The notes under the pieces: model-generated
The model's database searches: none
Seen by the model: the letters and a program-made list of their open reading frames with translations, nothing else
What the model was told of the DNA's origin: nothing
In this document: positions 34,411-45,659 of the stretch, piece after piece
Numbering within the stretch: position 1 is the first letter of the stretch
Layout: each line of letters begins with the position of its first letter
Source: Rhizophlyctis rosea
Taxonomy: Eukaryota; Chytridiomycota; Chytridiomycetes; Rhizophlyctidales; Rhizophlyctidaceae
Reading direction: 5' to 3'
Assembly (NCBI GenBank): GCA_027596075.1
Contig: JADGJC010000005.1
Coordinates: forward strand, 1 to 64,000
Length of the DNA: 64,000 bases
Position numbers and translations under genes: made by a program

Positions 34411-35295
34411 ATGTCTTATCCAAGCCCAACCAACAATGAACCCCGTATCCGCTACTCAGGCGACTTAGAACTCCGCCTCTCCTTCGACAACTCTCCCCTC
34501 AAACGCCCCTCCAACAACCTCCACAAAGAAGCCCAAGACTGGTTCGAAGAAGCCAAAGCGCGAACCCTGGAACGTCAACGCCGCGACGCCCTCGAAGCCG
34601 CCGAAGCTAGCAAATACCCCCCAAAACCCTCCATCGCCTTCCCAGAACAAGGCCACTTCAACCACAACAACACACCCAAATCCGGCGGCTTCGGATTCAA
34701 AAAGACGAGACCCGCGGGTCCACGGCCGGATGAGATGGGATACCCGAGTAAAGACCAGTTTGGCACGATGGGGTTCGGGAATAACAATATGGCGTGGAAG
34801 GATGCGCCGTTTTATAGGCAGGCGAGGTGTTGGGTTGCGCTTTTGAGTGGGTTGGCGTCTTTTGCGACGTTTGCGCTCTTCATGGCGCTGCTTCATGGCA
34901 CTGTTCCCGCAGCAATATCCGCATCGAAACCCCTCCTACCTATCGCGTCTTGTGTCAGCGGACTCGTCTCAATAGCCTCCATCGTTATGTACCTCATTTA
35001 TCCTCTAGGCTATGGAACACCATTCCGGGTGGCTGATGGCGTCCTGTCGAGTACTGCTGAGGCGATCGCGCATGTGGGATTGGTTGTCCTTTGGGTGTTT
35101 GGATTGCGGGCTGCGGTCGGAAAGATGGGAGAGTGTTCGGCGGCGGTGGGAGGGCTGGGAAGTGCTTGTGCGCTGGCGTTTGCCTGTGTTTCGTGCGGTA
35201 TTCTGGCGGCGACTTTGATACTTATGGGGGCTGGGAAGCGGTTGTGGGAGATTGGGACGTCAGGGATGTTGAGACGAGCGTTTAGGAGGCATTAG
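34411..35295 (+). CDS. Four-transmembrane (MARVEL-like) membrane protein
   Basis: One exon, 294 residues. About 140 cytosolic residues, Pro/Asn/Lys-rich with a charged helix (EAQDWFEEAKARTLERQRRD), precede four hydrophobic segments: about WVALLSGLASFATFALFMAL, LLPIASCVSGLVSIASIVMY, AHVGLVVLWVFGLRAA and ACALAFACVSCGILAATLIL. A short basic tail ends the protein. The topology suits MARVEL, tetraspanin-like or Sur7-like membrane proteins, but no family motif is decisive. Function is unknown; a plasma-membrane or endosomal organiser is a guess. Confidence 0.65.
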   Translation: MSYPSPTNNEPRIRYSGDLELRLSFDNSPLKRPSNNLHKEAQDWFEEAKARTLERQRRDALEAAEASKYPPKPSIAFPEQGHFNHNNTPKSGGFGFKKTRPAGPRPDEMGYPSKDQFGTMGFGNNNMAWKDAPFYRQARCWVALLSGLASFATFALFMALLHGTVPAAISASKPLLPIASCVSGLVSIASIVMYLIYPLGYGTPFRVADGVLSSTAEAIAHVGLVVLWVFGLRAAVGKMGECSAAVGGLGSACALAFACVSCGILAATLILMGAGKRLWEIGTSGMLRRAFRRH

Positions 35296-36220
35296 AGTAT
35301 GATTATCGATGGGGCTATGGTTTGTGTGGAGATCGTTCCCATTGCTGTCCAGCACAAGAATGTCTAACGGAGGTGGGCGCGGGCAGCATTGTCGCTGTTA
35401 CAAGTTTATTATGCGGACTTCTTCACAAATAAGTACATTAGTTTACTCTTAGTATATCCGGGACTGCTCAAGGTAGTTTCCCATCAATGTTCCATCCGTT
35501 GATATATATAGATTTGCGCCAACAAAAGTGAAAGAGTGTCAGACTGAAGCGTTGAATTTGTTGTGGCAGGCGATATTTCAGGGGCATCCAGGTAATTTTC
35601 CCCACTCATTTTCAATCATGATTACGGCTCGTATTTCTTTGCATGACACTGTACTCGGTCTTGTGAAAATGGTCAGGAAGTGCACAGAATACACTGAACT
35701 CGCGGATACCTGTTTTGCGCTCATGCACATGTCGCTTTTGCAATTTGCGAATTTCCAATTGATTCAAGCTCTTTGGGTCAATGTACGTTATCCAATACAA
35801 AATCCTTTCATTTTCAATCCCGTTTTGGCATACTCAGATTTTCAAATCTACCCCCAACTTCTTCGACTATTTTGTCGGTGCGAGGAACCGTGCGTGCCTC
35901 AGCACTCGCTGACGTAATCATTTCATTTTGATGATTGATTGCGGCCCAGATTGCATTGACGGCTGCGAGAATTCATATATGCAACAGGGTGAAGAAGAGG
36001 TCATGGGGTCATTCGCTCGTTGTTGTTGTCTTTGTCTCCAGGGTTCACAAGGGTCTCTTGCTTTCTCTTATATTTTAGGACCATTTCTTGCGAGAAGGAC
36101 CTACTTTCCCACGAAGGAATCGCGGTCGATGTTGTGATCTTGGCCAAGCATCTTGCAATCTGATACTTGAAAAGCGGCGCAATACCCAACCCCTACGAAT
36201 CTTTAGATTGCTGTGAGAAT
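35296..36220. other. Intergenic, four-TM gene / unknown gene
   Basis: About 925 nt. A short open frame at 35528-35917 shows no family similarity and no splice-consistent join to the next gene. It may be upstream regulatory sequence or contain missed 5' exons. Confidence 0.35.
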
Positions 36221-37823
36221 ATGACAGGAGACCAAGTGGGGTTTGTTGGAGGAATGGCGGGAGTGGGTGGAATGGTGGGGGAGGTGTTTGAGGAAGAGGT
36301 GAGTGTGCCGGCCAAAGCTTGTGCTCTGATGCTTTGCGCGGCGCCACCACGCGCATTCCACGCGCGGCCTTCCTCGCTCACAGCTTACTCTAATCCTTTT
36401 TGTTTTTCAGTCTCTTGTACATAGACCAGTCAAATCAACGAAGCACTACAGCCAGCACATCAACAAAAAAGTGAAGAAAAGCCCTTCCGAGCTCAAGCTG
36501 GTAAGTCGTTCCTGCTTTCCCAATCACGCCCATGAATTGCACTCATTCAACCGCTGCTTGATCAATCAAGCCACAGGCCAGTGAAGCGGCCGAACTGCTT
36601 CCTCAGCAACCACGAGCTTGGATCCCACAACCTCAACGACCGTCCCACAGCCGTAAAAGACCATTGGAGGAGGAAGATATTGATAAATCGCCTTATCCCA
36701 CACCGATATCTCCCAATCCACTACAACAGCAGCTCTTCAGAGATCACGAGAGCCAGGTTGCCAGTGACATCTTGCATGAAGACAATAAGCCTTATGATGA
36801 CGTTCGAGCTCTGTGTGCACTCAAGTTCCTGTACATGTTTGTGGATGAGCGAGGCAAGTGTGCTTGCGAGGTAAGATAAACAAATATATTATGTTTGTTT
36901 ATTGAGAATTGGGATGGAGGATCCACAGTCATGGCGCATTCGGAATGCATATCGATGACACGCCCATTATATGATAGACCACACGACAGTCACTTGCGCT
37001 CTTGCCTGGTGTCACCGATTCCATACAAAGCATTCCTTCAGAATCGCTTAATCTCCAACTCCTTCCCGCCTTCCAATCCCTATTCCTGGCAAATCAATCG
37101 TCCCGTCATCTGTCCACCATTCTGCGGCATCTCCCTCCATCACAAACCTCTTTCTACCATCTGAAAGTTGGCCTGAACATCTGGCCTTTGCTTCCAAAAG
37201 TGGCGCCGGAACCTGAGACGGATTGCCAGGAATCACATTCGGAACCGTACGCGGAACCCAGTTCAGAGCAGCTCGAATCACCAACAACAATCTCATCAGT
37301 CTTTCACAACATCTGCGTAGTGCAGCTACCATCCCTTACCAAATACCACAAAGATGCCTGGGTGGAATGCACGACGATCGCTTACCATTTTGGATCGCGG
37401 ATCTTGGAAACAAAACAGACATTGGCGCGTCACAATCCCACTGGCACTGCTCAGACGCAAACAGCAAACAGTTCAGACACGTCTGAGAATGACCCCACAC
37501 CGTCAACGGACACAGACACATTCAAATTCGACTTCATGGGCGGATTCTGGTCAGCTTTTTTGAATGGTCTCGTGAAGATGGACCAGGATGAAGCTGTTAT
37601 TGTGGCGGTGGAGAATTTGACTGTCGTTCAGGTAGGTTGGGTGATGAAGGGGGCATTTAGATTCTTGGTGATGTTGTGAACTTATTGAGGCCTTTGCCAG
37701 ACCTTTGAAATTGTGTGCCCGTCCACTACGGGAGAAGGCATCCCGACTCGGACTAACTTGTTGTGCCTGGGGTATGAGTTCAAGTGTGGGGATGGGACGA
37801 TAGAGATGGTGAAGGTTGAATGA
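36221..37823 (+). CDS. Unknown five-exon protein
   Basis: Exons: 36221-36298, 36411-36500, 36577-36870, 36990-37631, 37701-37823; about 408 residues. All introns are phase 0 with standard GT-AG ends, and the joined frame stays open, so the gene looks real. I do not recognise the family. The N-terminus is Gly/Met-rich, followed by a basic segment (KKVKKSPSELKL) and a basic/acidic stretch (SRKRPLEEEDIDKSP) that could be a nuclear signal. A helical, Leu-rich middle follows (LQLLPAFQSLFLANQSSRHL). The C-terminal part has FKFDFMGGFWSAFLNGLVKM and mixed beta segments. There is no signal peptide or transmembrane segment. Confidence 0.65.
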
Positions 37824-38612
37824 TTTGGAGCAAGGCGTCAAATCTTGCATGTAGTGAATAGGCTTTGGCGGATTCTGGAACGGTCTTGGGGTCACGCATG
37901 CTGACAAGTTTTGGTCTTTGGTAGAAGGTAGAAATTTGATGGTCGGGAGGTTTACTTCCACATGCTCAATGTACATATTCTGGCGCTTGGTTGGTTAGGA
38001 TAAGGCGGTTTTGCCACTTCAATGTAAATACACCGTGTCCGAAGTTGTTTGACGTATGCTGGATGCCTTGAAGGTTACCGTTATTACCCATGAGGGCAGC
38101 GGATTCAATCATGGCGCTGGCCAACGTGGCAGATCAAGTTGGATGTCTCGCCAAACCACCTGTGGAAGCGGAACTGGCATGGCCATCAGCCCACACGGCA
38201 GCAATGAGATCACCAGCAAAACTCCGCTTTTCCCTTTCTAATCCTCCCCTGCTGCCGCAATGTTGCATAGTTACGAAGTTCATCCGCAGAAAGATAGAAG
38301 ATTCTTGGCCGAGTTGGTCTAAGGCGTTCCACTCACTGGTCCGAGTTGCTTCAAGTCACCCCTTACGGATTAAAACTAATCTCTAATCCCCATCCTCCTT
38401 AAAGTTTCCTTCCCTTCTGTAGCAGCGGAGCCATCGGCGCCATCGCTCCACATAGACAGCATGATTCTTAGTGGCTGATTTCACTCTATACTTCACTTAG
38501 GTGATCATTTTGCACACGCTTCCAAAAAGTAAATTTCATACTTCACATTTTCACTCCAAATTCCAATCTTAACAAACCAATGATATGTTACGGATTTTAC
38601 CTTAAATAAAAA
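37824..38612. other. Intergenic with a tRNA-Leu fragment
   Basis: About 790 nt. The only recognisable feature is the tRNA 5'-half copy at 38305-38326 (listed separately). Confidence 0.45.
38305..38326 (+). pseudogene. tRNA-Leu 5'-half fragment (D-arm copy)
   Basis: These 22 nt are identical to 38619-38640 of the intact tRNA-Leu about 310 nt downstream: the end of the acceptor, the D arm and box A. The following sequence does not form an anticodon arm, T arm or matching acceptor strand. It is a truncated duplicate and not a working tRNA, though box A of the Pol III promoter survives. Confidence 0.75.
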
Positions 38613-38695
38613 GCACATTTGGCCGAGTTGGTCTAAGGCGCCACGTTCAGGTCGTGGTCTCGCAAGAGGCGTGAGTTCGAATCTCACAGTGTGCA
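38613..38695 (+). tRNA. tRNA-Leu (anticodon CAG)
   Basis: The 83-nt gene folds fully. The acceptor GCACATT pairs with AGTGTGC (one G-T pair). It has the D arm with GGCCGAGTTGGTCTAAGGC. The anticodon stem CCACG/CGTGG encloses loop TTCAGGT (anticodon 38648-38650). It has the long variable arm typical of type II tRNA and a T arm GTGAG-TTCGAAT-CTCAC. The discriminator is A. No intron. It reads CUG codons as leucine, so there is no sign of the CTG-clade reassignment. Confidence 0.95.
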
Positions 38696-39356
38696 CTTGT
38701 CCTATCGCATTCACAACTTTTGGATTGTTCTGGTAATCTACGTTCTGATGCTTCCCGTCCTACGCGCAGAATCAGCCAACTTATGCTTCTTCCCTCTATT
38801 AACACCCGCAACCCCAGTTCGAGATTTCCTCTATAAAAGGCCCGTCCTTCCAACTTCACATCAACAAGGTCCTACTGTTCACCCAAATCATTGAATTCAG
38901 TGTAATCTTTCGCCAACTTAGCGCATGCTGCACCACCAAACTCAGATCCGGCCAACCATAACTATCCAAACAAGTGAGCGTCGGCATTTGGTGATCAATC
39001 CCTTGCCCTACATTCATCTGCCCTTCCCATGTGATGTCGGGACGTAGCAGATGTTGGCAAATGTCGGAGCCCCAAAAAGTTCACGCATTCCCATCGATTG
39101 AACATCCCATTTTCGCACCTTCGCCGACGACATGCACCCCGACCCCTCATTGCCTCCTAACCAGGATTACAAGCTCCACCACCACCTTCACCACCACGAC
39201 CATGGATCTGTACAGAAGAAAACAATACTATTCACAATGTAGAGACACACAACAATATCGCAACGGCGCATTAGTTAATCATTATCGCTTCTTATCGTCC
39301 CTGTATGTTGTATAAGAAATCAATGGATTCTTGAGAAATGCCATGAAAGATCCAAC
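38696..39356. other. Intergenic, tRNA-Leu / prohibitin-2
   Basis: About 660 nt. A good TATA box (TATAAAAG, 38832-38839, plus strand) is followed by no convincing coding sequence. The downstream end of the prohibitin-2 gene, including its 3' UTR, lies to the right. Confidence 0.4.
38832..38839 (+). promoter_or_regulatory. Orphan TATA box
   Basis: TATAAAAG in a GC-richer surround would direct transcription from about 38865 on the plus strand. No conserved open frame follows, so it may drive a non-coding transcript or be fortuitous. Confidence 0.3.
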
Positions 39357-40755
39357 TTACCCCACCAACTCGGCAGTCTAAGCATAGCGTGAAAATGACG
39401 AATCATGAGTATTCCATGAATCTCAAGGTCAACAACGGAACTCAAATCACATCCACAATACTCACATTCAACAACAACGCATCACTGTCCAAGAACACCC
39501 TATTTGTGCTGTTGGCCACTGTCGATGCAATCTCTCTTGCCGTGTCCAATTTCCGCAGCTCTAAGAATCCAGGCGCGTTCTTGACGGCATCTCCGATCAA
39601 GACCGCAGACTTAGCTTCTCCCTCCGCCTTCACGATGATGGACTGCTTTTCTTGCTTAGCGCGGTCAACGATGTAGGAAGCGCGTTGCGCCATTTGTTGA
39701 GCTATATGAGGGATTAGCACTTCCCGCCTCTTGAGATCAAGCGAATAGCAACGAGATGCCTTACCAATCTGCTTAGCTTCAACGGCATGTGTGAACTCCG
39801 GACTGAAAGTGAGATGGGTGATGGAAACGTCGTCGAGTGTGATGTTGAAAAGGCCGGCACGGATGATGAGGTGTTCTCGGATTAACCGGGATACCTGTGA
39901 GAACGAGGAGATTGGTGCAATTTAGACTCGGTTGCAAGATGTCGTCCAGATCGCGATTTCAAAGGACTCTAGCGCGAACAATTGCAACCGGTTCATGTTT
40001 GTTCGCATCGCGCCCCGAACTGTGCATTCCAGCAATGTGTCGGCCTTCGCAAGTCGTCCCCTACTATGTTCCCACGCCCTCCGCATTTGTTGATACCCAC
40101 CCTTTCACGCTGTGTAATCAACTGACTGGCGTTGAACTGTGCCACGACACTCTTCAAAACTTCGTTGACAATGGAGGGGAGCACGCGTTCATCAAAGTCC
40201 TGACCCAGGGTCTGATATATGACGGGGAGTTTCTCAACCTTTGGCCGAGATAGGACACGGACGGTGATGTTGACCATTTGGAGATCTAGCAAAATTTTAT
40301 GTTATTCTCCTTCGCACGTCTTTCATACGAGGCAATAGCTCAAGCAGAACGAAGTTGCCACCTTACCCTTAGTGCCGGTGAGGGAGGCAATGTTTCTGGG
40401 CTTCGCGCGGACATCGTAAACAATAGGAGTTTCGAACCAGGGAATGACAAAGTGGGTGCCTTCGTTGAAGACTTCGTCCTTTACTCCGCCAATCCGAGAG
40501 AACTTCACCGCACGGTGACCACCCTCAACTAAGACAAAGTTTGACGTCAGTGCCTGGAAGGCGCTTCCAACCCAGGTACAACTGAAAGGGGTATGGGTAT
40601 AAATATGACATACCGTTGAACAAACTTGCGTTGACCCCAACCGCCAACACCCCCAGTCCAATCATGGCGCCACCTGAGGCAAAGAGCCCCTTACCCCCGC
40701 CCTTCGGCATCATGTTTTGGACCATGTTCCGCATTTGCTGTGTTTGTCGAGACAT
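39357..40755 (-). CDS. PHB2: Prohibitin-2
   Basis: Six exons read leftward: 40755-40614, 40528-40367, 40285-40101, 39894-39765, 39701-39466, 39377-39357; about 291 residues. With prohibitin-1 it forms ring complexes in the mitochondrial inner membrane that stabilise respiratory subunits and cristae. One N-terminal membrane anchor ([16 protein letters not shown]) is followed by the band-7/SPFH domain: [79 protein letters not shown] coiled-coil region follows ([20 protein letters not shown]). The last exon is short (TAELVG-stop); a different 3' exon could replace it, so the extreme C-terminus is uncertain. Confidence 0.93.
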
Positions 40756-41137
40756 TGTGACGGTTTATTGGGATGCGATTGATGGGGAATTCTCGAAGAG
40801 ATGGCGAGTAAACAATGAGCAGTCAATGTTGTGAGTCAAGGACCACGATGTTGAGTCACTCACTGTAATCGGGCTTTGCAGGCTTGTCTGCTCGCGTAAG
40901 CTCAGACGCATTGATATTCCCTCCTTCCCCAGAATTCTTCGTAAACAATTTTGAAGGATACCCAAATCTGCCTGCCCACATCCGGTAATTTCGGCATTGA
41001 TCAATAATAAATAGTTCATTTTGCGACGCAATTGCCTTCTAACACTGAAGAATATACATTTTGGTACAAAGTGGTAAGGTTATATACAAGCTAGGCTATC
41101 AGCTATCTGAAAAGGTCGCAATTAGATCATCCTACCA
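40756..41137. other. Intergenic, prohibitin-2 / WLM protease
   Basis: About 380 nt holding the prohibitin-2 promoter and the 3' end of the WLM gene. Nothing else seen. Confidence 0.4.
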
Positions 41138-42178
41138 TTACTCGTTCTTATCGAACTCTTTCCGCGACCCGCAGCCCTCTACCATCTCTTCCTCCTCCTT
41201 CGTCAACCTCCCCAAAGCGGCCCTCGCAAGCACCTCCCGCATTGATGATGCGTCACTCCCTCCTCCTGAACCGACATGTCCTCCCCCACTAACAACGGTG
41301 CTTCCTCCCAGTACAAACACCCCACCCTCGAAAGCTTTCTCATCCACCGCCTCCTCCTCCGGCGGATTGTAAAACTTCCCGTCTCCAGCCGTCCTCCCAG
41401 TATTAACCAAATCACACTCCTTATTCAACTCCCTGTTCAACTGATGGAACTTCGCGTCATGTTCTGAATGCACCATATGTGATAGCTCATGCAGCAAGAC
41501 TTTCCTAATCGAATCAAAATGCCGAAACCCGTCCAAATCGTCTGTTCGCAGACGTAGAGCAATGAGCTGACCTTTGTTTTGGTTGTAACCCAGGATGGTG
41601 CGTTCAGCGGGGTGTAGCTCGATGAGGGCGCCGACGGACCATTGGTGCTTTTGCATTATGCTGTGGATGCCGGTATCGTCACGGAGGCGCGTTAGAAGGT
41701 TGAGAGCTCTAGACGCATCCGCGAAGTTTGGAAGGGGAGTGAGCGTATGAAAGGTATAAGAGGATAGGTCGTTGGTGCCTATTGTATGTATTCCGCCGGA
41801 AGAGGATGAGGATGGTATTGCCTTCCGTGCAGCCTGAACTCTCGCCGCTCGTGCTTGTGCAATGGACGTGTTTTTCTGGACTTTATTGATTTCTTGGGTT
41901 GTTGAGCCGATGAGCATAAGCTTTACAGTCGGCAGGGCGGAGAGGAGCGTGGTGTCCGGGTATGAGGATTTTCCTTTAATTACGAGTTTTTGAGAGGTAG
42001 GAGGCAAAAGAATGTCGGGAGTTGTTGAAAGTGTCTCTCTTAGGTCGGCGAGGGTTGCGGCAGGTGGAAAGGTGAGGGTATGTGGTACTCCTTTGTAAGT
42101 GACGGTGAGCGTCGTTGTTGGTGCATCAGCCTGCCCCGGTTTTCCCAGGAGGCCAGGATTTTCGTCAACAAGTGCCAT
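41138..42178 (-). CDS. Ubiquitin-like/WLM-domain metalloprotease
   Basis: One exon, 346 residues. Residues ~20-95 form a ubiquitin-like beta-grasp (LTVTYKGVPHTLTFPP...LRETLS....KLVIKGKSSYPD). The WLM (Wss1-like) protease domain follows, with the zinc site HELSHMVHSEHDAKF (HExxH plus third His), IRKVLL before it and FHQLNREL after it. Wss1/SPRTN-type proteases cut DNA-protein crosslinks. The ubiquitin-like plus WLM arrangement resembles the fission-yeast UBL-WLM proteins more than budding-yeast Wss1. The C-terminus is Gly/Ser- and Glu-rich. A role in DNA-protein crosslink repair or SUMO/ubiquitin handling is inferred. Confidence 0.88.
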   Translation of the reverse strand: MALVDENPGLLGKPGQADAPTTTLTVTYKGVPHTLTFPPAATLADLRETLSTTPDILLPPTSQKLVIKGKSSYPDTTLLSALPTVKLMLIGSTTQEINKVQKNTSIAQARAARVQAARKAIPSSSSSGGIHTIGTNDLSSYTFHTLTPLPNFADASRALNLLTRLRDDTGIHSIMQKHQWSVGALIELHPAERTILGYNQNKGQLIALRLRTDDLDGFRHFDSIRKVLLHELSHMVHSEHDAKFHQLNRELNKECDLVNTGRTAGDGKFYNPPEEEAVDEKAFEGGVFVLGGSTVVSGGGHVGSGGGSDASSMREVLARAALGRLTKEEEEMVEGCGSRKEFDKNE

Positions 42179-42832
42179 TGTGTTTACGGACAGTGAATTG
42201 GCACTGACTATGGTACGACCTAGTATCTGTCCTACGCCAGCAGTTCACTGCGTCAGATTTTACCCTGAAGTCTGCTTTTTATGGAGTTTTTGAAAAATAG
42301 CAAACAGGAAGATGTAGAGAGAAGTCATTGGTAAACTTACGAAATGCGAATGTTTGTAATCAAGGAAGAACCTTCCAGGGTCAATCAGTGATGACATCAA
42401 GGTGGTGAAATGCCACCGACATCCGCAGCATTCATGTGGCACAGTCGTCGTACCACACACAGTGCGCGAAGCCAGTGCGGTAAAATAATTGAATGAAACT
42501 TTCCTGGTCACTTGGCACGATTGCAACATCCCAAAGTGACCATGACCAGCTCGAAGGGAACTGTCCAGATTCGAAACGGCATCCCCAAGCGTTCTCACCA
42601 ATGGGAACTGACCACCGTTGATTCGACGAGCCCTATTCCACACACACACAAAACGGTCAAAGCAATATCAGCGATCCATAGACAACACCCCCGTGCCCCT
42701 TCACGGCCCAAAAAGTATATTACACCGGAACCCCCGTCCAAAGAGAAAGCTTCTGCCGAACAGATAATTTACGCGCCCTACATACATAGTTGGTCTTTCT
42801 CCCGAAACAGATGAATCCTTACATAGCACCAA
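42179..42832. other. Intergenic, WLM protease / Rho-like GTPase
   Basis: About 650 nt between two minus-strand genes. No gene or repeat recognised. Confidence 0.4.
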
Positions 42833-44891
42833 TCATAGCCATCCCTTCGTCTTCCCAGACCCACCAGACCGTTCCTTCTTTGTAACATTTGCCCGTTCCC
42901 ATACTGGGACCCTCCGATTTGCAGCCGGACTGGCTGGAGGGCTGACCATACCCGTAGGTGAAGTAACTATCTCTCGCGACAGCCTATTTGCTTTCTTGTT
43001 GGCAGCCATGATTGCATCGAGGGGTGGAGGTCGAGCAGCAGATTGTGATGCTGCTCGTCGATGTCGTGATGAGTCGGTAGCGGCCGTCATCTGCACAGGA
43101 CTTGCGCGCGGGGAATGAGGAGGTGATGGCGTTAATTGTTGCGGCTGTGGGCGTGGATTCGAGTTTGTAGAAGACATGGAAACGCCGCGGGTCCGTGCTG
43201 GTCTGGTTGGTGCTGCTTTTCCTTTGTCGTTCTCGGTCGGGGACGCTCGGGAAGTTGCGGACGAGTCACCTGAATTCCGTTTCCACATTGAAGAAACACT
43301 CTCACGTTTACGAACCGTTCGTGTCGGTGCTACTGGTTCCGGACTGATTGCACCTGAGCGCGGTCTGCTTCGTACAGGACTGGTGGCGCTTGCTCGAGCG
43401 GCAGTTTTGGCAGCTGCAGCGGCCTCGTCAGCTTTGTCCTTCTTCCACATTGAGCTGATGCTTTCGCGTTTCCTCAATGGGCGTGCTGGTGGGTCGTCCG
43501 CTGGAGGCGCGGTACTGGCCGAAACGCTGGGTCTCCGTCCGCGCGCGACAATTGTCCCATTCCCAGTACCAATGTCTCCAACTCCAGCGACAACACTCTT
43601 TCTCCTCCCTGATGCATTCCCATTGTCCGCACCCGCACTCGATCCTGCCGCACCCACCCTTCTCTTTGGTTCCCTTCCTGAACTAGGTGCTGCCCCCGAA
43701 TTCGCCAACACCGCCGCCCTCCGTCGTGCAGCCGCCTCTGGAGGAGCCACAGACACCAGTCCAGTGTTGATAGACTTCCTCCGTCCCAGAGAATCGTGCG
43801 CCGGCTTTGGCAGGGTCCCATCTTCCCGGAAAATCGTCGAACGCTGTCTTGATAGAGTTGAATCACGCTTGGATGATGTTGACGATGTCACAGGACCACT
43901 GGACATCCTTGATGGCTTAGAAGGCCGTGCCGTCCGCCCGTCATCCGCCAAAATCCCCGGCCCCACGCTTTTCCTATTTTTCTTTCTATCTTCCATTTTC
44001 TGCCGATCCGTGGCCGAACTACGTGCCGCCCGTTCTCTGGCCGATATTCCCAACTCTGCCGAATCTGGACGATTGGGGCGACTTTTTGCTCTTGCGCGCG
44101 AGCTTGTGTTGGTTTGCTGAGTGGCTGCAGTGGCAGCGGAGGTATCTGAAAGGGTATCACTGTAGTCGGGCTCATATTGTGCTTCAGGTTCCGGAATGGT
44201 AAGGAGGTATTCGATGTTGTCCCCGGTTATTGCACTACATTCCACGTAGTGCGTTGCACCTACCTTGAGGGCAACAGCTTGGCCCTATTCAGTGGTCAGC
44301 GTCTAACTCACAAACAGATCATAGCCGATGCAGCATACCTCTTCTGGAGTAATGGGCGCTAGCCCGTTGATGCGAAGCTGAAGGATGGTGCGCACATCTT
44401 CACGCAGATCTGTCTTGCATGCCGCTACGCCAAAAGAGCAATCCGGTGCAAAATATCGGATCTCAGGAACCCACTACTATCATGGTTAGATGTGTGAATG
44501 AAAATTCAATCTTGATTACGCGTCCTTACCTTGTCTTCTACTTCACGTAATGATTCGTGTGAGTCTACTGAGAAGCACACCAGAAACCCTGTAGCTCCCT
44601 CGTATGAGAAAGGTCTCAATCGATCAAAGGCGATTGCGCCAGCTGTATCACATAGTATGGTATCTGGATTGTGCGGATCGGGGTATTGCTCTTCCACGGT
44701 AGGCACATGCAGCTGTACACCAAAGAGCCATCAAGATATGCAACTCTCTTGACTTACAAATGCAACAAAGAGGCCAGATCGTTGACGCGTACCTTCGGAA
44801 AAGGCAATCCCAGATATGCGTGCAAAGCACTTGTCTTTCCGGCTGCTTCATCCCCAACGAAAATGATCTTTTTCTGGCCCAGATGGGCCAT
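42833..44891 (-). CDS. Atypical Rho GTPase with long C-terminal tail
   Basis: Four exons read leftward: 44891-44793, 44712-44530, 44473-44339, 44284-42833; about 622 residues. The first ~175 residues are a Rho-type GTPase: KKIIFVGDEAAGKT (P-loop), VPTVEEQY (switch I with the conserved Thr), DTAGAIAFDRLRPFSYEG (switch II), VCFSVDSHESLREVEDKWVPEI, ACKTDL and ECSAITGDNIEYL. Three catalytic or binding positions are changed from RhoA: Gly14 to Glu, Gln63 to Ala, and Asn117 of NKxD to Cys. About 450 residues follow, very rich in Ser, Arg, Pro and Ala, with repeated KRESxSSMWK boxes. There is no CaaX box; the end is GKTKGWL. It may be a GTP-locked or non-cycling scaffold. Confidence 0.85.
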
Positions 44892-45659
44892 GATGGTGTA
44901 GTTTCCGATTTGGAATGAAGAGGTGTGATGTATCAGAAGGTGTTGAAGACCTCACTGTATCTCCCTTCCTTTCACCCATATGCACAGAGGCGGGAAAGGA
45001 GCTTTGCCGTTTGTAGTTCTCGCGTTCTGGTAGTACTGAGAGCCTACAAAGCCTCGCGTGTCCTTGCAATGGGGGAGAGGGTTTATGGGGGTAGGTGTAT
45101 GGGCTATCGTTTCTGAACCAACGACTTTTCGGAAGGAGTATGTGTAAACTTGTGCAGACTGGTCAGCAGCAGGAATACGGTCCTGTGTAGCTGACGCGTT
45201 GAAAAGGTGGAAAGCAGGGCGCAAAGGCTATGAGAAAGCAGATACTGTTCGGTACGAGTTGTTGCGTCGGACTTTGCGTCGTCGACACAACGCAACACTG
45301 ACTAGTCTGGCTGTTATGGCGAAGATCGTTACCTAACTTCGGCAAGAGGATGAAACTTGAAGCGACAACGCATGCATTGCGGCGTGTGCGAAGTCCATCT
45401 TCCACCACCTCGCGCCTATCCAACTTCTGGGAGGATTTGTTTGTAAACTGTGTCACGTCTGTGCCCACCAGCCGCAGCAGGTCCGAACAAAAGGACATGT
45501 CACGTGGCTTTCATCTGTTCAAGTTTATAGACACTGTGGCGTCCACTCTCAAAAGCCACTTCTACAAAAGCCACTTATCCCGCTTGATCTCTCCGTGTTG
45601 GTTCAATATTTGTTTAGGGTTTGCGTTTTCCCAGGCTTTCCCACCATCTGCACAACAAT
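44892..45659. other. Divergent intergenic region, Rho-like / RRP42
   Basis: About 770 nt between divergent starts. No supported gene; presumably both promoters. Confidence 0.4.

Noticed and set aside
39170..39235. Alternative 3' exon of prohibitin-2 giving a Val-rich tail
   Set aside because: The frame is low-complexity and not prohibitin-like; the nearer stop in the short sixth exon gives a normal length.
39031..39315. 94-codon frame after the TATAAAAG box
   Set aside because: No conserved sequence, Thr-rich by simple repeats, and no splice-consistent extension.
43176..44120. 314-codon plus-strand frame
   Set aside because: Shadow of the low-complexity Ser/Arg tail of the Rho-like gene on the other strand.
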